Below the pieces are notes generated by a model that was given only the letters and a program-made list of their open reading frames with translations, did no database searches and was not told where the DNA came from. A stretch of DNA of 9,185 nt from contig CALCRR010000362.1 in NCBI GenBank assembly GCA_937894495.1, positions 1 through 9,185 of the forward strand, written 5' to 3'. Made by a program: the position numbers and the translations under genes. Positions 1-4,811 of the stretch are shown in pieces. Position 1 is the first letter of the stretch. Every line of letters begins with the position of its first letter. The DNA is from an uncultured Ruminococcus sp. Lineage in GTDB: Bacteria > Bacillota > Clostridia > Oscillospirales > Ruminococcaceae.

Positions 1-4
1 CCAT
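1..4 (-). CDS. First codon of a leftward gene that continues outside the window
   Basis: Reading leftward, an ATG occupies 4-2 and is preceded by GGAG (16-13) with an 8-base gap, a good Shine-Dalgarno arrangement. A leader with a hairpin and a promoter-like -10 lie behind it. Only the start codon and one further base are inside the window, so the product cannot be named. The call rests on the ribosome site and the lack of any other use for this leader. Confidence 0.45.
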
Positions 5-33
5 TGTAATCACTCCAATTTTTAACTTTTATA

Positions 34-48
34 GGGGGATTCACCCCC
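34..48 (-). promoter_or_regulatory. GC hairpin in the leader of the leftward gene at the window edge
   Basis: GGGGG (34-38) and CCCCC (44-48) flank a five-base loop in very AT-rich surroundings. It lies between the putative transcription start near 57 and the ribosome site at 13-16. No U-run follows on either strand, so it is not an obvious terminator; it may stabilise the message or affect translation. Confidence 0.4.
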
Positions 49-63
49 AGCATTTACAAATAT

Positions 64-72
64 AGTATAACA
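64..72 (-). promoter_or_regulatory. Extended -10 promoter element, leftward
   Basis: On the minus strand the bases read TGTTATACT, an extended -10 (TG-n-TATACT). A good -35 is not visible at 17-bp spacing, which extended -10 promoters can tolerate. The same 16-mer that contains it (61-76) recurs at 8798-8813, in the promoter of the PrsW-like gene. It would drive the gene starting at position 4. Confidence 0.45.
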
Positions 73-191
73 TATCAAGTGTGCAAAAACCGTGCAACCG
101 GGAGCACAAATTGTTAATGAAAAATAAACTTTTTCAGTGAACGGCGAATTTGTTTAACGACCAAAGCCCTGAAATTACAGCGTTTTAGCAG

Positions 192-226
192 AAAAAAACA
201 GGCTGGTGAGCTTTGCCGCCAGCCTG
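192..226 (-). terminator. Intrinsic terminator of the dockerin-protein gene
   Basis: On the minus strand CAGGCTGG (226-219) pairs perfectly with CCAGCCTG (206-199) across a 12-base loop, followed by seven T (198-192). It begins 11 bases past the stop codon of the dockerin gene. Confidence 0.88.
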
Positions 227-236
227 AAAAAAATTT

Positions 237-1418
237 TTATTTTATTGAAGTTTTATTCTTAACAGCGTTGATAACTATCATAGCGTCCTTGGAGTCTATC
301 CTGCCGTCGCCGTTGACATCAGCGGCTGTAAATTCCGCGTCGGTCTTGGGTGCGGCGGTCTTTTTGGCAAAAGCCACTACCTTCATGGCGTCTTTGGAGT
401 CCAGCTTGTTATCGCCTGTTACATCGCCTTTGAGCTTCGCAGTCGGTAAAGCAGGCTTTATATGAGCTATGTCAAATTCAAGAACAAACAGCTTGTCGTT
501 ATAGATATCATTAGCAAGATCGGTGAAGTCAATGGTGTCTGTGTATTTTGACTCTGTAAAACTAAAGTCATTGCCCATTGCCCAGCCGCCGCCGTTTGAA
601 CCGTTGTCCTCCTCATGTACTCTCAGAAGATCAACTCTGCCTGCGCCTATATGTACTCTTACAGGATCGCCGCTCTTGTTGCCGCTGAGTGTGTATGTCA
701 GCTCCATACGGTCAAGCTTGTTCTTTGGCACCTTCTTTTCAAACTCATAGCCGTCTATGACAAAATCATAATAATAGTCATATTCATACAGGTCCTTGCC
801 CATTTCATACCTTACAGCTTTGCTGAGTGCAGGAGCTGCCGGGGTATATGCAGTGCCGTCTTTGAGATAAACTGTAAGCTTTACATCTACAGTTATGTCA
901 TTTTTCATCTCACTGCCGGGGGTGACTGTTTCAGTTATCAGCTCATAGTCAAAATCATTATCCCCTGCATAGCTGAGTCCTGCGCTTATACCGCCCATTT
1001 CATTTCTCAGGGGTGTCTTTATTTTAAAACCGTTGACCTTCTTTTTAACACCGTCAAAATCGTCCTCATCAGCATATTCGGTGTAGTAGCCCAGACCGCA
1101 ATCCTCATCAAGCCAGAGAAGGCTTTTGGGGATAGTTACAGTTTTGAGATTTTTACAGTCATAAAAAGCGCCATCGCCGATACTTGTGACCTTTTTGCCC
1201 CCCAGCTGTGCAGGCACTGTCAGGGTTTTAGCCGAACCTGTATATTCTGTTATTTCAACCGTATCGTCACTGTTTACCTCATACTCCCAGTCGCCGCTTG
1301 TATCAGCGCTTACCGAGATACTCTTTAAGCTGTCAAACGTACCCTCGGGAAGAGCTGCACCGCTGCCCAGTACGACCGCCAGTGCAAGGGCTGCTGCTGC
1401 AAATCTTTTTAACTTCAT
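237..1418 (-). CDS. Secreted dockerin protein with a short BspA-type leucine-rich repeat
   Basis: 393 residues. The N-terminus is a signal peptide: basic MKLKR, then an Ala/Leu/Val-rich core to about residue 22, with alternative cleavage near residue 38 (SVSA). Residues about 45-100 show BspA/LRR_5 repeat features (TLTVPAQLGGKKVTSIGDGA, then a CKNLKTVTIP stretch), with only about one complete repeat. Residues about 135-325 are Asp/Tyr-rich with alternating hydrophobics, probably beta-sheet; I recognise no family. Residues 332-393 are a dockerin with two calcium loops: D332, T334, D336, D340, D343 and D367, N369, D371, D375, D378. Dockerins dock secreted proteins onto cohesins of cellulosomes or the cell surface. 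No catalytic domain is visible, so an adhesive or binding role is inferred. The ATG at 1418 follows AAAGGA. It is a single-gene transcript with its own promoter and terminator, divergent from the XRE gene. Confidence 0.85.
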   Translation of the reverse strand: MKLKRFAAAALALAVVLGSGAALPEGTFDSLKSISVSADTSGDWEYEVNSDDTVEITEYTGSAKTLTVPAQLGGKKVTSIGDGAFYDCKNLKTVTIPKSLLWLDEDCGLGYYTEYADEDDFDGVKKKVNGFKIKTPLRNEMGGISAGLSYAGDNDFDYELITETVTPGSEMKNDITVDVKLTVYLKDGTAYTPAAPALSKAVRYEMGKDLYEYDYYYDFVIDGYEFEKKVPKNKLDRMELTYTLSGNKSGDPVRVHIGAGRVDLLRVHEEDNGSNGGGWAMGNDFSFTESKYTDTIDFTDLANDIYNDKLFVLEFDIAHIKPALPTAKLKGDVTGDNKLDSKDAMKVVAFAKKTAAPKTDAEFTAADVNGDGRIDSKDAMIVINAVKNKTSIK

Positions 1419-1468
1419 AATTTATCATTCCTTTCAAAAAATGCATATTTAAATGCTATATTGTTATA

Positions 1469-1497
1469 ATTATACATCATTTAAATCGTCATGTCAA
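1469..1497 (-). promoter_or_regulatory. Consensus sigma-A promoter of the dockerin-protein gene
   Basis: On the minus strand TTGACA (1497-1492) and TATAAT (1474-1469) are separated by exactly 17 bases. Both hexamers match the consensus fully. The predicted start is near 1462, giving a leader of about 44 bases before the ATG at 1418. Confidence 0.88.
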
Positions 1498-1541
1498 TAA
1501 GTATATCAACTAAAAATTAGCATATTATTTTATTTGTGTAG

Positions 1542-1547
1542 TATAAT
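1542..1547 (+). promoter_or_regulatory. -10 element of the XRE regulator gene
   Basis: TATAAT matches the consensus and sits 19 bases before the ATG at 1567. The only -35 candidate, TTAGCA (1517-1522), is weak and 19 bases away, so this promoter may be weak or activator-dependent. A short palindrome, CTAAAAATTAG (1510-1520), overlaps that -35 and is a possible operator. The leader would be only about 13 bases. Confidence 0.55.
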
Positions 1548-1566
1548 GTAACAAGAGGTGATATTA

Positions 1567-1884
1567 ATGTATGAAGATGAAAAGTTTGCTAAAAGGCTCA
1601 CGGAGCTCAGACTTCAAAAGGGTGTTTCTGCTCGTGAGATGAGTCTTGCTATAGGGCAGTGCAATGCTTATATCAATAAGATAGAGAACGGCAAATCCCT
1701 CCCCTCAATGATGTGCTTTTTCTACATCTGCGAATACTTCGGCATAACACCTGAGCAGTTTTTCAACTACCGTGTCGCCGACCCGATACTGACAGACGAG
1801 CTTAAATCCGCCGTTGAAAAGCTCTCCCCAAGGCAGTCCGAGCACGTTCTCAGCATAGTCAGGGATATCACCGATATAAATTAA
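1567..1884 (+). CDS. XRE-family helix-turn-helix regulator, small
   Basis: 105 residues. Residues about 6-60 form a Cro/C1-type helix-turn-helix: FAKRLTELRLQKGVSAREMS, then an INKIENGKSLPSM recognition/turn region, then FYICEYFGITPEQFF. The remaining ~40 residues have no recognised ligand domain. A GTG at 1558 would extend the frame by three codons, but it lies inside the ribosome site AAGAGGTG (1553-1560). The ATG at 1567 is correctly spaced from that site and is preferred. The gene is divergent from the dockerin gene and has its own terminator, so it could control that neighbour or itself; no operator is proven. The target is unknown. Confidence 0.85.
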   Translation: MYEDEKFAKRLTELRLQKGVSAREMSLAIGQCNAYINKIENGKSLPSMMCFFYICEYFGITPEQFFNYRVADPILTDELKSAVEKLSPRQSEHVLSIVRDITDIN

Positions 1885-1923
1885 ACCACGTTGTGCCTGA
1901 TGGTCAGCGTGGTTTTTATTTTC
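1883..1923 (+). terminator. Intrinsic terminator of the XRE gene
   Basis: ACCACGTTG (1885-1893) pairs with CAGCGTGGT (1905-1913) with one G-U pair and an 11-base loop, followed by a T-rich run. The stem begins at the stop codon. It separates this gene from the rex promoter, which starts at 1927. Confidence 0.85.
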
Positions 1924-1926
1924 TGC

Positions 1927-1955
1927 TTGACAAATCAGGCAATATGTTATATAAT
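1927..1955 (+). promoter_or_regulatory. Consensus sigma-A promoter of rex
   Basis: TTGACA (1927-1932), a 17-base spacer and TATAAT (1950-1955) match the consensus exactly. A second TATAAT overlaps at 1955-1960. Initiation is expected near 1962, at the left edge of the Rex-like operator. Confidence 0.88.
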
Positions 1956-1963
1956 ATAATAAA

Positions 1964-1981
1964 TTGTTATAATTTTATCAA
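1964..1981 (+). promoter_or_regulatory. Rex operator at the rex transcription start (autoregulation)
   Basis: TTGTTATAATTTTATCAA matches 12 of the 14 defined positions of the published clostridial Rex motif TTGTTAA-N4-TTAACAA. It agrees at 15 of 18 positions with the reverse complement of the site at the adhE promoter. It covers roughly +1 to +20 of the predicted rex transcript, so bound Rex would block initiation or early elongation. Direct binding is inferred from motif and context. Confidence 0.75.
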
Positions 1982-2016
1982 AGTCCCCACGGGCTTTTTG
2001 AAAAGAGGCTTTGTTA

Positions 2017-2673
2017 ATGGCAAAAAGTAATTCCATATCACCCTCGGTAATAAAAAGGCTGCCGAGGTATTACCGCTTTTTGGGCGAGCTGCAAAAGCAG
2101 GGGGTGGAGCGGATATCTTCCAGGGAGCTATCAGAGAAGATGAAGCTGACAGCTTCGCAGATAAGGCAGGACCTCAACTGCTTCGGCGGCTTCGGTCAGC
2201 AGGGCTACGGCTATCATGTTGAGTCTTTGAGGAGCGAGATAGGCAGGATATTAGGCGTTGACCGCAATTTTGAGACTATCCTTATCGGCGCAGGCAACCT
2301 GGGCAAAGCCATTGCCATGCATATAAATTTTGCGACCAGGGTCTGCCGTCTGACGGGCATTTTCGATATGAACCCCAGGCTCACGGGGGAGACGGTGGGC
2401 AATATCCCCATACGCCATACCGACGAGATAGCGGATTTCTGCCGTGAGCACAAGCCTGTGGTGGCGGTGCTTTGCATACCCAAGGCTAACACCCAGGCTA
2501 TCGCCGAGCAGCTGGTGGAGCTGGGGATAAAGGCTTTCTGGAACTTTTCCCACTACGACCTGAGCATTGACTATGAGGGCATAGCCGTGGAGAACGTGCA
2601 CTTAGGCGACAGCCTGCTGACCCTCACCTACGGCGCCAGCCACCTTATACCACCGCAAGAAAATGCAGAATGA
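2017..2673 (+). CDS. rex: Redox-sensing transcriptional repressor Rex
   Basis: 218 residues, close to the usual 210-215. Residues about 5-80 are the winged-helix DNA-binding domain, carrying the family signature IRQDLNCFGGFG with GYGY (49-66). Residues about 86-205 are a Rossmann domain; G91, G93 and G96 form the GxGxxG loop that binds NAD(H). Rex dimers bind DNA in the NAD+ state and release it when NADH rises, derepressing fermentative genes such as adhE. A TTG at 2011 is in frame, but AGAGG (2004-2008) is spaced 8 bases from the ATG at 2017, which also gives the typical MAKSNSISPSVIKRLP start. The gene has its own promoter, an operator over the transcript start and a strong terminator, so it is probably monocistronic and autoregulated. 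Its likely target adhE lies about 2.1 kb downstream. Confidence 0.96.
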   Translation: MAKSNSISPSVIKRLPRYYRFLGELQKQGVERISSRELSEKMKLTASQIRQDLNCFGGFGQQGYGYHVESLRSEIGRILGVDRNFETILIGAGNLGKAIAMHINFATRVCRLTGIFDMNPRLTGETVGNIPIRHTDEIADFCREHKPVVAVLCIPKANTQAIAEQLVELGIKAFWNFSHYDLSIDYEGIAVENVHLGDSLLTLTYGASHLIPPQENAE

Positions 2674-2680
2674 TATAAAA

Positions 2681-2717
2681 AATGCGTATCAAATCTACTG
2701 ATACGCATTGTTTTTTT
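2681..2717 (+). terminator. Intrinsic terminator of rex
   Basis: AATGCGTATCA (2681-2691) pairs perfectly over 11 bases with TGATACGCATT (2699-2709) across a seven-base loop, followed by G and seven T (2711-2717). It starts 7 bases after the rex stop. Confidence 0.92.
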
Positions 2718-2737
2718 ATATGATTATTTAAGCTGTA

Positions 2738-2841
2738 TTATAGTAAACGCCATTGAAATTGCTGCTTTGCGAACTTCGCAAAAGCATAAATCGAACTTTT
2801 ACTCGTTCACAAAGTGCAATTTCTAATGTCGTTTACTATAA
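2738..2841. repeat. MITE-like 104-bp element with imperfect terminal inverted repeats
   Basis: The outer ends are exact inverted repeats: TTATAGTAAACG (2738-2749) and CGTTTACTATAA (2830-2841). Pairing continues inward through CATT/AATG and GAAATTGC/GCAATTTC, giving arms of about 24 bp with one mismatch and one bulge. Inside is a second stem (2763-2773 with 2775-2786) around TTGCGAA/TTCGCAA, then a short GAAC/GTTC pair. It codes for nothing credible. It fills the gap between the rex terminator and the lipoprotein stop, ending three bases from that stop. The compact size and structure suggest a non-autonomous mobile element or a REP-like repeat. A terminator is less likely because no U-run follows on either strand. 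Copy number is unknown. Confidence 0.55.
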
Positions 2842-2843
2842 GA

Positions 2844-3350
2844 TCACTCGGAAGGCTTCTCGGCTTCGGGTACCGTGGTGCAAGCCCAGGTGGTCTCCTC
2901 AGGCTCTTCGGGGATATCGAGCAGCTGATAGGTCATGGTGTCCTCGTTGTATACATACACCTTGCTGCTGTCCTCGTTCACAGCAGCAGTCGCCACCTCG
3001 GTGTGAACGTCCTTTTTCCTGTCGTAGACCGCAAATATGTAGCACTTTTCCTCGTCGATCTGCTCCTCACCCATATAGCCGTAAAGCCTGTGGCTGCCCT
3101 TTTCATCGTTGGGGTAGGACTTGTTTACAGCGTCCATCACCATGTCAAAAGACTGCTCAGCACCCTCGGGTATCTCAGCGAAGGTGTCTCTCTCGGGGAT
3201 AGTAAATGTCTCGGTAGAGGCAGAGCTTGTCTCAGCGTCGGTAGTTACTGCCGATGTCTGCTTTGCTGCCTGAGTTTTGCTGCCTGTGCTGCCGCCGCAT
3301 GATGCCAGCGCTACAGCTGCCGTTACCGCAAGTAATACGATAGATCTCAT
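2844..3350 (-). CDS. Small predicted lipoprotein of unknown function
   Basis: 168 residues from the ATG at 3350. Residues 1-18 are a lipoprotein signal peptide with lipobox L15-A-S-C18; Cys18 would be lipidated and anchor the protein outside the membrane. Residues 19-45 are a Ser/Thr/Ala-rich linker. Residues about 50-150 are a small acidic domain with alternating hydrophobic strands (CYIFAVYDRKKDVH, SSKVYVYNEDTMTYQLL); I recognise no family. An in-frame ATG at 3392 exists, but the promoter places the transcript start at about 3391, so that codon would not be on the message. The chosen ATG has GGAGG (3367-3363) 12 bases upstream, slightly far. The gene is convergent with rex. Single transcript; no clear terminator apart from the inverted-repeat element past its stop. 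Confidence 0.78.
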   Translation of the reverse strand: MRSIVLLAVTAAVALASCGGSTGSKTQAAKQTSAVTTDAETSSASTETFTIPERDTFAEIPEGAEQSFDMVMDAVNKSYPNDEKGSHRLYGYMGEEQIDEEKCYIFAVYDRKKDVHTEVATAAVNEDSSKVYVYNEDTMTYQLLDIPEEPEETTWACTTVPEAEKPSE

Positions 3351-3397
3351 TTTTAAATTCAGCCTCCGAAAAAAGTTAACATCACTCAACATTAAGG

Positions 3398-3426
3398 ATT
3401 ATAGCACAAACCCCCGACCTTGTAAA
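3398..3426 (-). promoter_or_regulatory. Promoter of the lipoprotein gene
   Basis: On the minus strand TTTACA (3426-3421), 17 bases, TATAAT (3403-3398). One mismatch in the -35, a perfect -10. The predicted start near 3391 rules out the longer reading frame and sets the leader at about 41 bases. Confidence 0.82.
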
Positions 3427-3447
3427 TAGAAGTAATAATTTTGTCAC

Positions 3448-3484
3448 AAAAAAACCCGATTATGACGAATTATCATGATCGGGT
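3448..3484 (-). terminator. Intrinsic terminator of the kinase-like gene
   Basis: ACCCGAT (3454-3460) and ATCGGGT (3478-3484) pair, and inner ATGA/TCAT extends the stem to about 12 positions including one apposed T and G. On the minus strand seven T follow (3454-3448). It lies between the kinase-like gene and the lipoprotein promoter and insulates the two transcripts. Confidence 0.85.
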
Positions 3485-3518
3485 AAATTAGTATTTTATA
3501 ATTTATGCACAAAAGAGA

Positions 3519-3534
3519 GTTACAATTCTGTAAC
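3519..3534. repeat. 16-bp palindrome GTTACA-N4-TGTAAC
   Basis: Perfect six-base arms around ATTC, 24 bases past the stop of the kinase-like gene and before its terminator. It could be an RNA hairpin or a protein site. A related GTAACT-N4-AGTTAC palindrome occurs at 4590-4605. Confidence 0.35.
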
Positions 3535-3557
3535 AGGTTGCACAAAGCAAATTCCTG

Positions 3558-4316
3558 TCAGGAGTAGTCAACAACGTCTATCCACCTCATGAGGAAGTCA
3601 TGCTCATCCTCCTTGCCCTTTATGAGCTGGGCAGCCGCAACGATAGGCAGCCAGGACTGTACATACTGCTTTGATGTGCCGCTCTTCAGGCAGTACTTAT
3701 CCAGATAAGCGTCAGCCAGATCGGGATTTTTAAGGCAGAACAGCAGATAAGACCTGGCAACATCGGCAGAAGCGTTGCCCTGTCTCGCCTGACCCCAGTT
3801 TACAACATAGGTGCCCTCTTCGTTGATGATAACGTTTTTAGGCTCAAAATTGCCGTGGCAGAGCTTTATGTGCTTGGGCATTGAGTCGAGCCTTGTGAGC
3901 AGCTCATACTTCTTGATCTCGTCGATCTGTCCCAGCGATTTTATCTGCCTGCCCATCTTATCCTTGAGCTTTGAGAGCAGCGGCATATACTGGGCGTGTA
4001 TCTCGCACTGTATGTCAACAAACTGGTTCAGATATGTATCTATCTTGTCGGGGTTCTCGTCAATAAGCTCCTGCAGGGTCTTGCCCTTTATAAACTCATA
4101 AGAGCTTGCCCACTTGCCGTCTATCACCGATACCTCGTAAAGCTCGGGTATCCTGATGAATGAGTTTACCAGCGTCGTCTCAACTCTTGCGTGGGTGAGG
4201 GCTGCGTAAAGGCACTTCTCCTTATACTCGGGGCTGTTATATACCCTTATGGACTTTCCGTCAGCCTCATATACATCATAAATATCGCCGTGAGCGATCA
4301 AATTTTTAAGTTCCAT
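3558..4316 (-). CDS. APH/choline-kinase-fold protein with both catalytic Asp positions replaced by Asn
   Basis: 252 residues. The layout matches the aminoglycoside-phosphotransferase-like kinase fold: an N-lobe with SIRVY (22-26), a hinge-like YEFIKGKTLQEL, then LCHGNFEPKNV (152-162) and VVNWGQARQGNASADVARSY in the C-lobe. The family normally has HGDxxxxN and hDW here; this protein has H154-G-N156 and N173-W. Asn replaces the catalytic base and the metal-binding Asp, and Arg24 stands where a Lys is usual, while N161 is retained. Codons AAT and AAC show both changes directly. It may be a pseudokinase with a binding or scaffolding role, or an unusual enzyme. The ATG at 4316 is chosen because GGAG (4327-4324) lies 7 bases before it; the ATG at 4322 is only 1 base from GGAG. 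Single transcript with an attenuator-like leader. Divergent from adhE; no functional link seen. Confidence 0.82.
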   Translation of the reverse strand: MELKNLIAHGDIYDVYEADGKSIRVYNSPEYKEKCLYAALTHARVETTLVNSFIRIPELYEVSVIDGKWASSYEFIKGKTLQELIDENPDKIDTYLNQFVDIQCEIHAQYMPLLSKLKDKMGRQIKSLGQIDEIKKYELLTRLDSMPKHIKLCHGNFEPKNVIINEEGTYVVNWGQARQGNASADVARSYLLFCLKNPDLADAYLDKYCLKSGTSKQYVQSWLPIVAAAQLIKGKEDEHDFLMRWIDVVDYS

Positions 4317-4380
4317 TATCATTCTCCTTTTCTTAAAATATCATAAAATTAACCTTTTCAAACTTTTAAAGGTCATAAAC

Positions 4381-4417
4381 AGAAAAAAGCCCGTCATTAA
4401 TACCATAAGGCTTTTCT
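4381..4417 (-). terminator. Terminator-like hairpin in the kinase-like gene's leader (possible attenuator)
   Basis: On the minus strand AGAAAAGCC (4417-4409) pairs with GGCTTTTTT (4391-4383) across a long loop, and the T-run is part of the stem. It sits between the promoter (start near 4427) and the coding start at 4316, so it could end transcription prematurely after about 45 bases. A second small stem, ACCTTT/AAAGGT (4373-4368 with 4357-4352), lies downstream in the leader. Confidence 0.5.
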
Positions 4418-4433
4418 CAATGCCGCTGTTTAT

Positions 4434-4462
4434 ATTATACTACACAATTTTCACTTTTTCAA
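4434..4462 (-). promoter_or_regulatory. Promoter of the kinase-like gene
   Basis: On the minus strand TTGAAA (4462-4457), 17 bases, TATAAT (4439-4434). The predicted start near 4427 gives an unusually long leader for this window, about 111 bases. Confidence 0.82.
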
Positions 4463-4700
4463 GGGTTTTTCGTTATTTTCACAAATGTTTATTAATATTT
4501 TAGAGTTTGTTATTTATGAGTTAATATATGTCGAACAATATTGTGTACCGTATATAAAAAGTTTAATATTTTATTGTGCGATTTTAACAGTAACTCAATA
4601 GTTACAAAAAAAGGCATAGTCTGTAAAACTCTATTCAAGTTTTGTGTATAATATATAAGAAGCGGCGAAAAAATTTTTAAAAAGCTGTTTAATCGACAGA
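4463..4700. other. AT-rich intergenic stretch between divergent promoters
   Basis: No credible gene. It contains the palindrome at 4590-4605 and a TATAAT (4647-4652) without a good -35, which could be a minor upstream adhE promoter. A lone Rex-like half site TTGTTAT occurs at 4507-4513 without a matching second half. Confidence 0.5.
4590..4605. repeat. 16-bp palindrome GTAACT-N4-AGTTAC upstream of adhE
   Basis: Perfect six-base arms around CAAT, about 95 bases before the adhE -35. Its size and position suit an operator for a dimeric regulator, but none is identified. Confidence 0.35.
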
Positions 4701-4718
4701 TTGACAAAAAAATAACAA
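4701..4718 (+). promoter_or_regulatory. Rex operator overlapping the adhE -35
   Basis: TTGACAAAAAAATAACAA matches 11 of 14 defined positions of the clostridial Rex motif. Its reverse complement agrees at 15 of 18 positions with the site at rex (1964-1981). Its first six bases are the -35 hexamer, so bound Rex would exclude RNA polymerase. Low NADH would keep adhE off and high NADH would release it. Binding is inferred. Confidence 0.75.
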
Positions 4719-4729
4719 ACTGCTATAAT
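4701..4729 (+). promoter_or_regulatory. Consensus sigma-A promoter of adhE
   Basis: TTGACA (4701-4706), 17 bases, TATAAT (4724-4729): a full consensus match. The start is predicted near 4736, leaving a leader of about 75 bases. Such a strong promoter needs tight repression, consistent with the operator laid over its -35 and spacer. Confidence 0.9.
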
Positions 4730-4758
4730 AGAGTTATGATGGGATAGAAAAAAAGGCT

Positions 4759-4781
4759 GGTCCCTTAGTGAGATAAGGACC
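4759..4781 (+). promoter_or_regulatory. Hairpin in the adhE leader
   Basis: GGTCCCTTA (4759-4767) pairs with TAAGGACC (4774-4781) over eight pairs with one bulged C and a six-base loop. It lies 18 bases before the ribosome site GGAGG (4800-4804), so it does not mask it directly. It may stabilise the message or take part in post-transcriptional control. Confidence 0.5.
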
Positions 4782-4811
4782 GATCAGGAATATATTTATG
4801 GAGGTTTATTT

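Noticed and set aside
109..126. TTGTTAA half site near the left edge
   Set aside because: Only one half of the Rex motif is present; the second half does not match and no rightward gene follows.
615..1328. 237-codon plus-strand frame opposite the dockerin gene
   Set aside because: Antisense shadow; the minus frame has signal peptide, dockerin, promoter and terminator.
1461..1478. Possible Rex site at the dockerin promoter
   Set aside because: The left half matches the rex operator for 11 bases, but the right half fits at only about 3 of 7 positions; part of the match is just the -10.
2753..3202. 149-codon plus-strand frame starting in the inverted-repeat element
   Set aside because: Arg/Cys/Pro/Ser-rich antisense translation of the lipoprotein gene; no ribosome site.
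4507..4524. Possible second Rex site upstream of adhE
   Set aside because: Left half TTGTTAT is present, but the right half is poor and the site is far from the promoter; expected by chance in AT-rich DNA.
4647..4652. Second adhE promoter
   Set aside because: Good TATAAT but no acceptable -35 at 16-18 bp and no exact extended -10; the consensus promoter at 4701-4729 suffices.
4510..4707. 65-codon minus-strand frame before adhE
   Set aside because: It covers the adhE promoter and operator in AT-rich DNA, with no recognisable domain and no ribosome site.
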